Position numbers and translations under genes: made by a program. From positions 214,234 through 278,233 of the forward strand of contig NZ_FNIF01000005.1 of NCBI RefSeq assembly GCF_900103825.1: 64,000 bases of DNA, written 5' to 3'. Positions 8,513 through 16,428 of this stretch are shown here, piece by piece. Position 1 is the stretch's first letter, and each line of letters starts with the position of its first letter. Source of the DNA: Paenibacillus sp. yr247 (GTDB lineage Bacteria; Bacillota; Bacilli; Paenibacillales; NBRC-103111). The notes beneath the pieces are model-generated. The model made no database searches, had not been told where the DNA came from, and saw only the letters and a list, made by a program, of their open reading frames with translations.

Positions 8513-8550
8513 CTTAGAGTTTTCGCTAGAAGACTTGCATCTTAAGCATA
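8513..8550 (-). repeat. single copy of the pre-SD hairpin repeat before ndk
   Basis: Minus strand: ATGCTTAAGATGCAAG, then a stem AGTCTTC / GAAAACT (one mismatch) with loop TAGC, then CTAAGGAGG, which is the ndk ribosome-binding site. The peptide frame of other copies is broken here by a stop codon, so coding is not what is conserved. Confidence 0.75.
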
Positions 8551-8584
8551 TACTTAATAATGTTCAACCTATGTATTCCCCACT

Positions 8585-8613
8585 AGTTTACACTCTTTGG
8601 TAACATTTCTCAA
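8585..8613 (-). promoter_or_regulatory. candidate sigma-A promoter of ndk
   Basis: Minus strand: TTGAGA (8613-8608), 17-base spacer, TAAACT (8590-8585). A second candidate, TTGAAC with TAAGAT, overlaps the repeat. Neither is certain. Confidence 0.45.
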
Positions 8614-8629
8614 ATTGAAGCCCGACTCC

Positions 8630-9607
8630 TTAATAAGATCGATTGCCAATAAAATGTGCAATTTCAATGAGATCTTTCTTGGCTTGAATATTAGGCAGTT
8701 TGTCCAAAGAAGCAATTGCCTTATCAATATACTTTTGAGATAGTGCATCAGCTCTGCTTATGCCTTCACTGCCTCGGATCATATCCAAAAAACGACTAAC
8801 ATCGGTCTGTCCATCTAACTGATGTATACGCTCTAATTCAGACAAAATAAGCGACTTCAAGGATGGGTCCTGCATCGCTAACAAAACAGGTATCGTAATG
8901 TTGCCTTGTTTCACATCGCTGCCCGGCGGTTTGCCGATTTGCTTTTCGGTACCGATTAAATCGAGAATATCATCCCGGATTTGAAACGCCATTCCTACGT
9001 TATAACCAAAAGCATACAGCTTGCTGCTGATCCAATCAGGCGCATCTGCTGCCATGGCTCCTAATTGACAGGAAATGGCGATGAGTAGTGCCGTTTTACG
9101 TCTAATTCTTAACAAGTAATCACGAATCGTTTGCTCGGAATGAAAAAAGAAACGAATTTGTTCCATTTCTCCGATGGACATTTCCACAATGGCTTTAGAC
9201 ATAATTTGGTGTACCGCGGGCTTGTGAATCTGAGTAATGACGCCTAAGGCCTTGGCAAAAATATAATCCCCCGTGAACATGGCAATGCGGTTGTCCCATT
9301 TGGAGCGCACCGTCAATTGTCCCCGTCTTGTGTTTGCATCATCGATCACATCATCATGGACAAGCGACGCCATATGAATAAGCTCCAGCGGTACCGCGAC
9401 GCGTTTCATGGTTTGAAGCTGATACTCTCCAAACTCACCGGAAAGCAGAACAAAGACAGGCCGAATTCGCTTCCCTCCCGCTTTCAGTAAGTGCATAGAA
9501 GTTTCTCTAAGCATCGCATGATCGGAATACACGCTCTCTTCGAGCTCTTTTTCAATTGCGGCTATATCCTTTTTCTTTCTTGTATAAATATCCATTAGAT
9601 TTTTCAT
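8630..9607 (-). CDS. hepT: heptaprenyl diphosphate synthase component II
   Basis: Catalytic subunit that builds the C35 chain of menaquinone-7 from farnesyl and isopentenyl diphosphate. Its 325 residues contain both aspartate-rich motifs (HDDVIDDANTRRG near residue 86 and QIRDDILDLIG near 205) and the GGKRIRP substrate block. It overlaps the mqnA stop by 4 bases (ATGA) and is last in the menaquinone operon. It needs the small component HepS, encoded at the head of the same cluster. Confidence 0.95.
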   Translation of the reverse strand: MKNLMDIYTRKKKDIAAIEKELEESVYSDHAMLRETSMHLLKAGGKRIRPVFVLLSGEFGEYQLQTMKRVAVPLELIHMASLVHDDVIDDANTRRGQLTVRSKWDNRIAMFTGDYIFAKALGVITQIHKPAVHQIMSKAIVEMSIGEMEQIRFFFHSEQTIRDYLLRIRRKTALLIAISCQLGAMAADAPDWISSKLYAFGYNVGMAFQIRDDILDLIGTEKQIGKPPGSDVKQGNITIPVLLAMQDPSLKSLILSELERIHQLDGQTDVSRFLDMIRGSEGISRADALSQKYIDKAIASLDKLPNIQAKKDLIEIAHFIGNRSY

Positions 9608-10467
9608 TCAGTCACCCGTGCCACTTTATTCTCTGACCATAAAGCGATGCTTACCGGCTTCGGCAGGAAACCAAGCTCATAGCAGTACTTGTAATACAAA
9701 GCAAGTCCTTCCCATTGTTCCGTTCCAAAATCATAACATAACGTATGAAAATAATGAGTCCAATACTCAGGTGTTCCGCCTACCGTTGCTTGCGCCTCAT
9801 GGATCATTTCTTCCGGATTTTTATGTGCTTTAGCTTTACTGGCCATGAAGGCCTCAAACACTGCTGCTACAAGGTCCGGATATTTCTCTGCGGTCTCTTT
9901 GCGAATCGCCCACACGGCAAAAGACATCCATTGTCCTGTCCATTTGGCCCATTCTTGCCCAAGATCCGTAATCATATACTTCTTATTACGCCAGCTCTCT
10001 TTGATCGCATCATCGCCAATAAGTAACGCCCCGTCTGCATTTTCCATCATCTGTTCGATATTGGGCATAGCATACTCATAGGTTGGTTTCCCATTATAAA
10101 ACTTTTCGAGAATGATTTTGAGTAAATTCACTGATGTAGCCGAGGTTGTTGGTAATACGATACGGCTATTCGCAATTTCACGTAACGGCTTATCATGGAA
10201 CAACAGTATCGAATTCACTTCCCCATAAGCGCTAACCGAAAGATCGGGGTACAACATGTAATCCGCAAAGGATTCTCCGTAAGCAAAGGAAGAAATAGGG
10301 CCCATATCAATGTTTCCAGCAGCCATAGCTTGATTAAGGGAGGTTGGGACCTGTTCGATTATGTCCACCTCTGCGCTGTTCATTAGTTCGGGAAAGTAAT
10401 AGTAAATCGGCCAAACGTTCGTATAATTAATACGGCCAATTCGTATTTTAGGGCCTAAGTTGCTCAT
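9604..10467 (-). CDS. mqnA: chorismate dehydratase MqnA (futalosine pathway of menaquinone)
   Basis: Removes water from chorismate to give 3-enolpyruvylbenzoate, the first step of the futalosine route to menaquinone. It has 287 residues from the ATG at 10467, with GGGGAG just upstream. The periplasmic-binding-protein-like fold is visible: IRIGRINYTNVWPIYYYF at the start, a PTSLNQAMAAGNIDMGPISS block, LPTTSATSVNLLKIIL and ALLIGDDAI. The cluster context (UbiX, UbiA-type prenyltransferase, MenG, HepS/T) supports this over a transport role. It overlaps ubiX by 20 bases. Confidence 0.9.
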   Translation of the reverse strand: MSNLGPKIRIGRINYTNVWPIYYYFPELMNSAEVDIIEQVPTSLNQAMAAGNIDMGPISSFAYGESFADYMLYPDLSVSAYGEVNSILLFHDKPLREIANSRIVLPTTSATSVNLLKIILEKFYNGKPTYEYAMPNIEQMMENADGALLIGDDAIKESWRNKKYMITDLGQEWAKWTGQWMSFAVWAIRKETAEKYPDLVAAVFEAFMASKAKAHKNPEEMIHEAQATVGGTPEYWTHYFHTLCYDFGTEQWEGLALYYKYCYELGFLPKPVSIALWSENKVARVTE

Positions 10468-11059
10468 TGTTATCTCCCCATCTTCGGTACAAGGAATGTT
10501 CAATATCCATACTATCCAGCACTTTACCCACCAAAAAATCGACCATCTCATCGATAGAGCGCGGACGATTATAAAAACCCGGCATCGCCGGAAGCAAGCG
10601 TACGCCCATTTTCGATAAGGTTAGCATATTTTCCAAATGTATGGCATGTAATGGCGTTTCCCTTGGAACCAGGATTAATTTTCTTCCTTCTTTGAGCATG
10701 ACATCCGCTGTTCGCTCTAGTAAATTATCCGATGAGCCATGAGCGATTCCAGATAAAGTGCCCATCGAGCAAGGTATGACAACCATCCCCTTTGTGCGAA
10801 AAGATCCACTGGCCACAGTCGCGCCAATATCAGCAATTGGATGATAATCAAAGGAACCTGCGCGGCCGCCAAAATGCTCCTGCAGCATCTCTTTGCGCTT
10901 GCTTACATGCCAATCCAATTCATCGTGCAGCACTCTCCAACCTGCCTCTGTAACGATCAGGTGCACACTTAAGCCCTGGTCCAGCAGCACCTGGCACAAC
11001 CGCACGCCATAGATTGCTCCACTAGCACCGGTGATACCTACTACCCAATTGCCGCTCAT
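10448..11059 (-). CDS. ubiX: flavin prenyltransferase UbiX
   Basis: Makes prenylated FMN for UbiD-type decarboxylases. In this cluster it probably serves decarboxylation of the naphthoate intermediate of the futalosine route; no ubiD gene is in the window. Its 203 residues include the Rossmann-like start VVGITGASGAIYGVRL, PCSMGTLSGIAHGSSDNLLERTADV (split here) and LVPRETPLHAIHLENM. The start overlaps the mqnP stop (ATGA). GAGG lies within the end of mqnP. Confidence 0.93.
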   Translation of the reverse strand: MSGNWVVGITGASGAIYGVRLCQVLLDQGLSVHLIVTEAGWRVLHDELDWHVSKRKEMLQEHFGGRAGSFDYHPIADIGATVASGSFRTKGMVVIPCSMGTLSGIAHGSSDNLLERTADVMLKEGRKLILVPRETPLHAIHLENMLTLSKMGVRLLPAMPGFYNRPRSIDEMVDFLVGKVLDSMDIEHSLYRRWGDNNEQLRP

Positions 11060-11931
11060 GAATGCTGCCTCACAAGCACATCAAGCAAGGTGAAGGCAAA
11101 CATAACTAAACTTAATACACCGTTCATGGTGAAAAAAGCTGTATTCAATTTGGACAAGTCCTGCGGCGAGACAAGTCGATGTTCTTTATACAAAATAATA
11201 TAAGCGATAACGAGACCGACTAAATAAAACCAACTTAAATGTGTGATAAAAAACAAAGCCACTAAACCTACTGCTGTGAGAACATGCAGGATACGAGCGG
11301 TATTCAGGGCAGCCTTGATTCCGAATCGGCTTGGCAAGGAATGAAGGCCTTCATTGCGATCAAACTCAGCATCTTGACAAGCATAAATCAGATCAAACCC
11401 AGCGCTCCAACAAACAACAGTCAAATAAAAAATAATTGATGGCCATGTGAATTGACCTGTTACGGCAATCCACCCACCAAGCGGGGCTAAACCTAATGTT
11501 AAACCTAATACAAAGTGGCATGTCCATGTAAACCTTTTGGTATACGAGTAAAAGACAAGAAAAAACACTGCAATAGGCAGCAGTTTCATCGACAAAGAGC
11601 TTAGATTAGATGTTGCCCAGAAAAGCAAAGCAAACGAAATAATAATATATATAATTACCTGTTGAATAGATATAAGTCCCGCCGGTATTGCTCGATTTTC
11701 CGTTCGCGGATTTTTCTTATCAATCGCTTTATCAATTACACGGTTCAAGGCCATCGCGGCTGTTCTTGCCCCAACCATGGCAAGAGTGATCCAACCAATC
11801 TGGGCCCAACTAGGCAAATGTCCATTTAATACGACTGATCCTAGAATCGCTCCCATGAAGGCAAACGGTAACGCAAATACACTGTGTTCAAATTTAATCA
11901 TTTCCAAAAATATTTTTAATTTAGTAAACAT
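11056..11931 (-). CDS. mqnP: UbiA-family polyprenyltransferase, menaquinone type (MqnP)
   Basis: Integral membrane enzyme that attaches the polyprenyl chain to the naphthoate ring. It has 291 residues from MFTKLKIFLEM at 11931; AGGAG lies about 12 nt upstream, overlapping the menG stop. Both Asp-rich motifs are present: NRVIDKAIDKKNPRTENR and DLIYACQDAEFDRNEG. About eight hydrophobic segments are visible. The UbiA family covers MenA, UbiA and MqnP; the neighbouring mqnA and ubiX favour MqnP. Confidence 0.88.
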   Translation of the reverse strand: MFTKLKIFLEMIKFEHSVFALPFAFMGAILGSVVLNGHLPSWAQIGWITLAMVGARTAAMALNRVIDKAIDKKNPRTENRAIPAGLISIQQVIIYIIISFALLFWATSNLSSLSMKLLPIAVFFLVFYSYTKRFTWTCHFVLGLTLGLAPLGGWIAVTGQFTWPSIIFYLTVVCWSAGFDLIYACQDAEFDRNEGLHSLPSRFGIKAALNTARILHVLTAVGLVALFFITHLSWFYLVGLVIAYIILYKEHRLVSPQDLSKLNTAFFTMNGVLSLVMFAFTLLDVLVRQHS

Positions 11932-11938
11932 ATGCTGA

Positions 11939-12694
11939 TTACACTCCTGATTTCGTATTCCCCTTGGTACCCATATGCAAGGCTGCAACCCCACCTGTTA
12001 ATGGGTAAGCCTGTACACTTTCTAAACCTTGGTTTGTAAAGATGGTAGCTAATTGTTTATGATCGGGAAAATGGATTAATGATTCCGGCAGCCATTTGTA
12101 CTGCTCATATTTCTTTGCGATCAGCTTTCCTAAAAAGGGCAGCACACGCTGGAAATAAAAATAATAGATTGACTTGAATGGTTGCCATGTTGGCTTGGAT
12201 AGCTCCAAAGACACAACTAGCCCTCCTGGCTTAACGACACGTTGCATTTCACGGATGACCTGCTCCAAATCGGGAACATTACGAAGGGCAAACCCGATCG
12301 TGGCGTAATCAAACGTATTGTCGTCAAACGGAAGACTCATCGCATTGCCTCGGATAAGCTCAATCTGCTGCTCCAAGTGGAGTTGCTTGATTTTCTCTGC
12401 GCCATAGTCTAGCATGTTTTGGCTAAAATCAAGTCCAACCATCTTACCGCTACCACTAGCCTGAGCTAAGCTGATCGTCCAGTCGCATGTGCCGCAGCAC
12501 AAATCAATCGCTGTATCACCCGGCTGCACATTCATTTTTTTCATGGTGAATTTGCGCCATGCTTTATGCCTGCGGAAGCTTAAAATATTGTTCATAAGAT
12601 CATATTTGGGGGCAATACTTTCAAAGACCGAGTGAACGAACTCTTCTTTGGTTTTGGTTGTTTTCGTTTTGCTATTTGTTTTTGTCATATTCAT
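11939..12694 (-). CDS. menG: demethylmenaquinone methyltransferase
   Basis: SAM-dependent methylation of demethylmenaquinone, the last step of menaquinone synthesis. Its 251 residues include motif I AIDLCCGTCDWTISLA, the acidic VGLDFSQNML, GNAMSLPFDDNTFDY and the UbiE/MenG signature IGFALRNVPD. The ATG at 12694 has AGGTGATG upstream. It lies between hepS and mqnP, the same hepS-menG order as the gerC locus of B. subtilis. The last 15 residues are charged, as is common in the family. Confidence 0.94.
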   Translation of the reverse strand: MNMTKTNSKTKTTKTKEEFVHSVFESIAPKYDLMNNILSFRRHKAWRKFTMKKMNVQPGDTAIDLCCGTCDWTISLAQASGSGKMVGLDFSQNMLDYGAEKIKQLHLEQQIELIRGNAMSLPFDDNTFDYATIGFALRNVPDLEQVIREMQRVVKPGGLVVSLELSKPTWQPFKSIYYFYFQRVLPFLGKLIAKKYEQYKWLPESLIHFPDHKQLATIFTNQGLESVQAYPLTGGVAALHMGTKGNTKSGV

Positions 12695-12707
12695 CTGTCA
12701 CATCACC

Positions 12708-13574
12708 TCAAATTTCTTCCAGCACTTTGGGCTGCTTCGCCAAGAATCGAAGGAACGGCTCCCCAATGTGAAACAGCTCGCTTATTAGTTTATCTGATTC
12801 AAGCTGTTGTACTTTAGACTGTAATTGCTTCGTATGAGAATCAAGCATCTGATAAAGCTGCGAAGTTATATTATATTTATGTATGAGTCCGCGAACCTTG
12901 GCTTGATCTGATTCCTCCACATGAAGCTGCTTTCGTTCTTCCTTCGTTCCATGCTGCAGAATGTGCCAGAATCCCCAGCTACCTCTGAAATTGACCACCG
13001 ATTCGATGCGGAAAATCTCCTCAAAGATAACCTCACACTTTGCATAACTCCTCAGAATATCTGGCCAAGCTTGGTCATATACCTCAGACATAAACTCGGA
13101 GAAAGACAAAAAAAGCTGAGATTTAATTTCCACTGTTTGGTGGATGTAATCTTCTGCCGTCAATTTCAATTGCTTCATTTTCATATACACATTCATCTTG
13201 AGCCGATTGACTTCGCAAATCGCATCCGACAACTGCTTAATCATTTCAATCTGGCCCGCCTGAGCAAGAAGATTATAAAAGCGGGAACTAAAATAATCCC
13301 CTGCAAGAACCTTTAACTGCCTTGACCTTGCCGCCTTTTTCTCTTTGATATCATTGGAAGCCGAGACCAAATCATGGGTATCGAGCCCAAGTTGTACAAG
13401 CGAAGTAGCAAGCGTATACAACTCGCTTGAAGAACTTAATTTACTGTTTCCGTTCAAAAAAGCAAACAACAGACGTGTGCGAAGCTCCGGAAAATCGGGC
13501 AAGTCTGTGTGAATTTGGATCATATCATACTCAGTATACTGCTTAGCGATCTCTTGGATCCGATAAGAATTCAT
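12708..13574 (-). CDS. hepS: heptaprenyl diphosphate synthase component I
   Basis: Small, fast-evolving subunit that sets chain length with HepT. It has 288 residues from MNSYRIQEIAKQY at 13574 with GGAGG 7 nt upstream; a 9-residue longer frame reads through that site. Mostly helical, with LATSLVQLGLDTHD, KVLAGDYFSSRFYNLLAQAG (the family core) and a helical C-terminus. Identification rests on this core and on the position at the head of menG-hepT clusters. First gene of the menaquinone operon. Confidence 0.88.
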   Translation of the reverse strand: MNSYRIQEIAKQYTEYDMIQIHTDLPDFPELRTRLLFAFLNGNSKLSSSSELYTLATSLVQLGLDTHDLVSASNDIKEKKAARSRQLKVLAGDYFSSRFYNLLAQAGQIEMIKQLSDAICEVNRLKMNVYMKMKQLKLTAEDYIHQTVEIKSQLFLSFSEFMSEVYDQAWPDILRSYAKCEVIFEEIFRIESVVNFRGSWGFWHILQHGTKEERKQLHVEESDQAKVRGLIHKYNITSQLYQMLDSHTKQLQSKVQQLESDKLISELFHIGEPFLRFLAKQPKVLEEI

Positions 13575-13672
13575 GCAAAAGCCTCCGTAACCGTGTGCCA
13601 AATATCTTTTGTGTTCATCTATGCTTCAATTCAAGTCATTATATCATAACACGTAAACAGAAGCACATTTAA

Positions 13673-14206
13673 TTATAAGGGATATCTTTGCTGCCATTTA
13701 GAGGTGTACGTAATACGAAAGCGGTTTTGTAATTGCTGCTCAAGTTGAATGAGGCTGAGTTCGCTCGCATTCTTCTCCATATCCTTCCCATATTCACGTT
13801 CCGCAACCATGGCGAGTACAAGCTGTGTTGAGGCTGACTCTGTAACCCCAGAATAATCAATCACACGAACCCAGACCTGATTCACATTTTTTGTTTTCAT
13901 AATCATAGTTTGCGCGATCATATACAAATCCCTATAGACTGATACCGAATCAGCATTTTTCGGCAAACTCAAATCAATTGACATTCGGGAGTTGCTTAGC
14001 TCAACTTTTCGAATCCGAAGTTGAAGGGGGATTTGTACAAGTAAATCTACCAAATTATTCTCCGTGAGCTGCCCTGCACGATTGCTTGACCAATTATAAG
14101 GCGAGTTTATGCCCGTGGATCGATCCATTTTCGGAAGCACAGACAGACAGATGGCCATTACAATTGATATACCTAAAGTCATCATGATGCGCATCGACCA
14201 TTTCAT
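13673..14206 (-). CDS. hypothetical membrane-anchored protein
   Basis: 177 residues from the ATG at 14206, with GGAGGTG upstream. An N-terminal hydrophobic segment (IMMTLGISIVMAICLSVL, about residues 6-23) is followed by an extracytoplasmic-looking region of about 150 residues with alternating strands and helices. No cysteine lipobox and no known catalytic motif are seen. It has its own start downstream of the mtrB terminator. Function unknown. Confidence 0.75.
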   Translation of the reverse strand: MKWSMRIMMTLGISIVMAICLSVLPKMDRSTGINSPYNWSSNRAGQLTENNLVDLLVQIPLQLRIRKVELSNSRMSIDLSLPKNADSVSVYRDLYMIAQTMIMKTKNVNQVWVRVIDYSGVTESASTQLVLAMVAEREYGKDMEKNASELSLIQLEQQLQNRFRITYTSKWQQRYPL

Positions 14207-14286
14207 TACGAAAGCACCTCCTACGCGTTTGCAAGAGCAACAGACTTCGAGCATTGGCATTTTACAAGCCCTATACACCATTGTAC

Positions 14287-14314
14287 ATAAAAAAAAAGCA
14301 AGCTATGCCTGCTT
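14287..14314 (-). terminator. intrinsic terminator after mtrB
   Basis: Minus strand: AAGCAGG pairing with CTTGCTT around a 5-nt loop, followed by at least seven T. Confidence 0.8.
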
Positions 14315-14327
14315 TGTAAATTATAAA

Positions 14328-14576
14328 TTATTCTTCGGTATCAACCGTACCGTACTTGGTCATAATTAGCGCCTTTCCTCTAACTTTCACTGCGGATGTA
14401 TGCTCCGTGAACTGAGCAATCATGACTTCGCCCTTGTCCAATTTTTCCGTATGATGAAAGCGAGTGTCTTGACCTCGGGTTAAGCCAATGACATGAACAC
14501 CATTATCTTTGGCTTTAATAACGAAATATTCATTACCGTTCGTATTCGAATTATTCATTTTATTCGTTTGTTCCAT
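14328..14576 (-). CDS. mtrB: trp RNA-binding attenuation protein TRAP
   Basis: Tryptophan-activated RNA-binding protein that forms an 11-subunit ring and terminates trp transcription. Its 82 residues contain [38 protein letters not shown] and a following TKYG, near identical to B. subtilis TRAP, including the KKR-type RNA-contact lysines and arginine (Lys of EKLDKGE, Lys and Arg of VKVRG). An 11-residue N-terminal extension rich in Asn is extra. Its target leader is at 3.9 kb in this window. Unlike B. subtilis, no folE (mtrA) precedes it. Confidence 0.97.
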   Translation of the reverse strand: MEQTNKMNNSNTNGNEYFVIKAKDNGVHVIGLTRGQDTRFHHTEKLDKGEVMIAQFTEHTSAVKVRGKALIMTKYGTVDTEE

Positions 14577-14654
14577 TTCCCATCCTCCATTCTTGCCTAA
14601 ACTACAATCCCCTACCTAATGATGCCAAAAAAAGCATCGGGAAGTCAACTAACC

Positions 14655-15581
14655 TTAGACAGATATTTCATTAGGCGCTGTATTCTTTCCTTTTTGATAA
14701 AAATTCTTGAACTTGGCAGGAAGTACGCTATTAGAACCTAATCGAATCAGGAAATCAGACAGCTTGACCGTTGCGTAGGCAAACAGCATGCCGGCGAATA
14801 CATCGACAAGCCAATGAATTTGTAAGTACAAGGTTGAGAAAATAATTGACGCGCAATAGGTAACCATCATCGTTTTGAAAATGCGATCCTTCTCTCTCAG
14901 GGCCAGGAGAAGCATAGCAAATGAAATGGATGTATGCATACTAGGGAAACAATTCATCGTAGCCACAAGTAACGAATTTTGATCAGCGAATACACGGTGT
15001 AACAAATCCGGCTGCTTATTGACATACCATACTTCATGCAACAAAATTAAATTGTAAAAAGGTAAAATAAGTGGAAATTGCAGCATATGACCGGATAATG
15101 CGTAGGAAAGCATTTTCTTAATACTGCGTGTCCAAAAGCTTCTCACAATACAAATCCATAAAGATAAAACAAAGCCATAATTATAAATCCACACCATTGC
15201 TTTATCTAGAGAAGGAGTGGCAATCCATCTCGCCCATCCGCCAGTGTTCAGTGGGATCGCATTCATATAGTCATCCCAATGCCATGGATGACTATTATTT
15301 TCAAACATCCAATTGGCGATCCTCCACCAGAAGCTATTTCCGCTTCCGTAAAAGTAATAAAAAACACCAAGCAGTGGAATACCAAAAATGAAGAATCGTT
15401 TCCAATCAACGTCAACCTGATCCTTACGGACACCTAGCAAACAAATCAGCAGCAAGATCCAACATTCTTTACTCCAGTTCCCGACAACACCGATACGCCA
15501 AACCAAGTAAATGGAAGCAATTATGCCGAACATCGCCCAATCCTGAGATTTCACGAGCTCGTTTAGTTTTAACTTATTCAA
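14655..15581 (-). CDS. PAP2-family membrane phosphatase or phosphotransferase (Aur1/Ipt1-like)
   Basis: Multi-pass membrane protein of 308 residues with a TTG start (GGGGGA upstream). PAP2 motifs near the C-terminus are NCFPSMHTSISFAM (catalytic Ser-Met-His) and QIHWLVDVFAG (nucleophile His, Asp). About six hydrophobic segments are visible. The spacing resembles inositol-phosphotransferase-like PAP2 proteins, but the substrate is unknown. It lies between mtrB and tRNA-Pro and is probably a separate transcript. Confidence 0.85.
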   Translation of the reverse strand: MNKLKLNELVKSQDWAMFGIIASIYLVWRIGVVGNWSKECWILLLICLLGVRKDQVDVDWKRFFIFGIPLLGVFYYFYGSGNSFWWRIANWMFENNSHPWHWDDYMNAIPLNTGGWARWIATPSLDKAMVWIYNYGFVLSLWICIVRSFWTRSIKKMLSYALSGHMLQFPLILPFYNLILLHEVWYVNKQPDLLHRVFADQNSLLVATMNCFPSMHTSISFAMLLLALREKDRIFKTMMVTYCASIIFSTLYLQIHWLVDVFAGMLFAYATVKLSDFLIRLGSNSVLPAKFKNFYQKGKNTAPNEISV

Positions 15582-15642
15582 GACTGTTCCCCCTAAATCA
15601 TCTAAGAAGTGCTATCTTTTTTGGAACAAGCCTCTTCAAGAG

Positions 15643-15671
15643 AAAAAGACATCGGCTGACGATGTCTTTTT
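15643..15671 (-). terminator. terminator between tRNA-Pro and the PAP2 gene
   Basis: Perfect 12-bp inverted repeat (AAAAAGACATCG and its complement) with a 5-nt loop. It reads as a terminator on both strands because the arms end in A5/T5. On the minus strand it ends the tRNA transcript. Confidence 0.85.
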
Positions 15672-15676
15672 CATAA

Positions 15677-15750
15677 TCGGAGTAACACGATTCGAACGTG
15701 CGACCTCACCCACCCCAAGGGTGCGCGCTACCAGGCTGCGCCATACCCCG
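15677..15750 (-). tRNA. tRNA-Pro (anticodon GGG)
   Basis: Minus-strand cloverleaf. The acceptor arm CGGGGTA pairs with TACTCCG (one G-T), followed by discriminator A. D-arm GCGC-AGCCTGGTA-GCGC. Anticodon stem CACCC/GGGTG with loop TTGGGGT, giving anticodon GGG. T-arm with TTCGAAT. CCA is not encoded. A GGG proline tRNA reads CCC and CCU. Confidence 0.95.
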
Positions 15751-15835
15751 TTCGTAGCATAGGCTAACTTATTCACTTTTGTAATTATAGTAGGAGAATT
15801 TCGAATTGTAAAGGCATTTTATCTCATCAATTAAG

Positions 15836-15869
15836 AAAGCCGCGACGGCTGTTTAGCGGTCACGGCTTT
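15836..15869 (-). terminator. terminator after the HU gene
   Basis: Minus strand: 11-bp stem AAAGCCGTGAC / GTCGCGGCTTT with one G-U pair and a 12-nt loop, followed by a short T-rich tract. Confidence 0.7.
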
Positions 15870-15907
15870 GTTGTTATATAACGTTCAATAGTATGTAAAA
15901 AACGCAA

Positions 15908-16180
15908 TTATTGAATGCCTTCTTTAAGTGCTTTACCAGGTTTGAAAGCTGGAATTTTGCTTGCTGGAATTTCGATTTCATCACCAGTCTGTGGATTACG
16001 TCCTTTACGAGCAGAACGTTCACGAACTTCAAAGTTACCGAAACCAACTAATTGTACTTTATCTCCGCCTTGCAGCGCTTCGGAAATTGCATCAAAAACA
16101 GCATCAACTGCTTTAGTTGCATCTTTCTTGGAAAGCTCAGAGGTTTCAGCAACCTTGTTAATCAATTCAGATTTATTCAT
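15908..16180 (-). CDS. hbs: DNA-binding protein HU
   Basis: Histone-like dimer that bends and compacts DNA. It has 90 residues from [10 protein letters not shown] at 16180, with GGGGGGAGGTG upstream; a longer frame begins 17 codons earlier but spans that site. The full HU core is present: [22 protein letters not shown] (here spread over the beta arms), then [19 protein letters not shown]. Same position upstream of mtrB as in B. subtilis, but folE is missing. Confidence 0.97.
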   Translation of the reverse strand: MNKSELINKVAETSELSKKDATKAVDAVFDAISEALQGGDKVQLVGFGNFEVRERSARKGRNPQTGDEIEIPASKIPAFKPGKALKEGIQ

Positions 16181-16391
16181 GCCATTCACCTCCCCCCAAG
16201 ATTTCTCACTTCCGTTACTTCCTGTTTTCACCGTTTCCTCAGAAAATATACATTATCCAATGAAAAATCGTTGATTTTCTTAGCAAAAATGAACTTCGAA
16301 AGCAGACGAATAAATTCATAGTAATACACTCCGACAGCAATTTCAAGTATCGTTTTCCATTTTATGTGGGTATTTTTGCTAATAAACGACA

Positions 16392-16415
16392 AAAAACACT
16401 CTTTCGAGTGTTTTT
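16392..16415 (-). terminator. terminator after spoIVA
   Basis: Perfect 10-bp inverted repeat (AAAAACACTC arm) with a 4-nt loop. On the minus strand it reads GAAA-loop, then TTTTTTG. Confidence 0.85.
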
Positions 16416-16428
16416 CTTGTCTGCTTTT

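Noticed and set aside
14621..14640. Inverted repeat GATGC / GCATC between mtrB and the PAP2 gene
   Set aside because: The T-run lies in the loop rather than after the stem, so it is not a convincing terminator.
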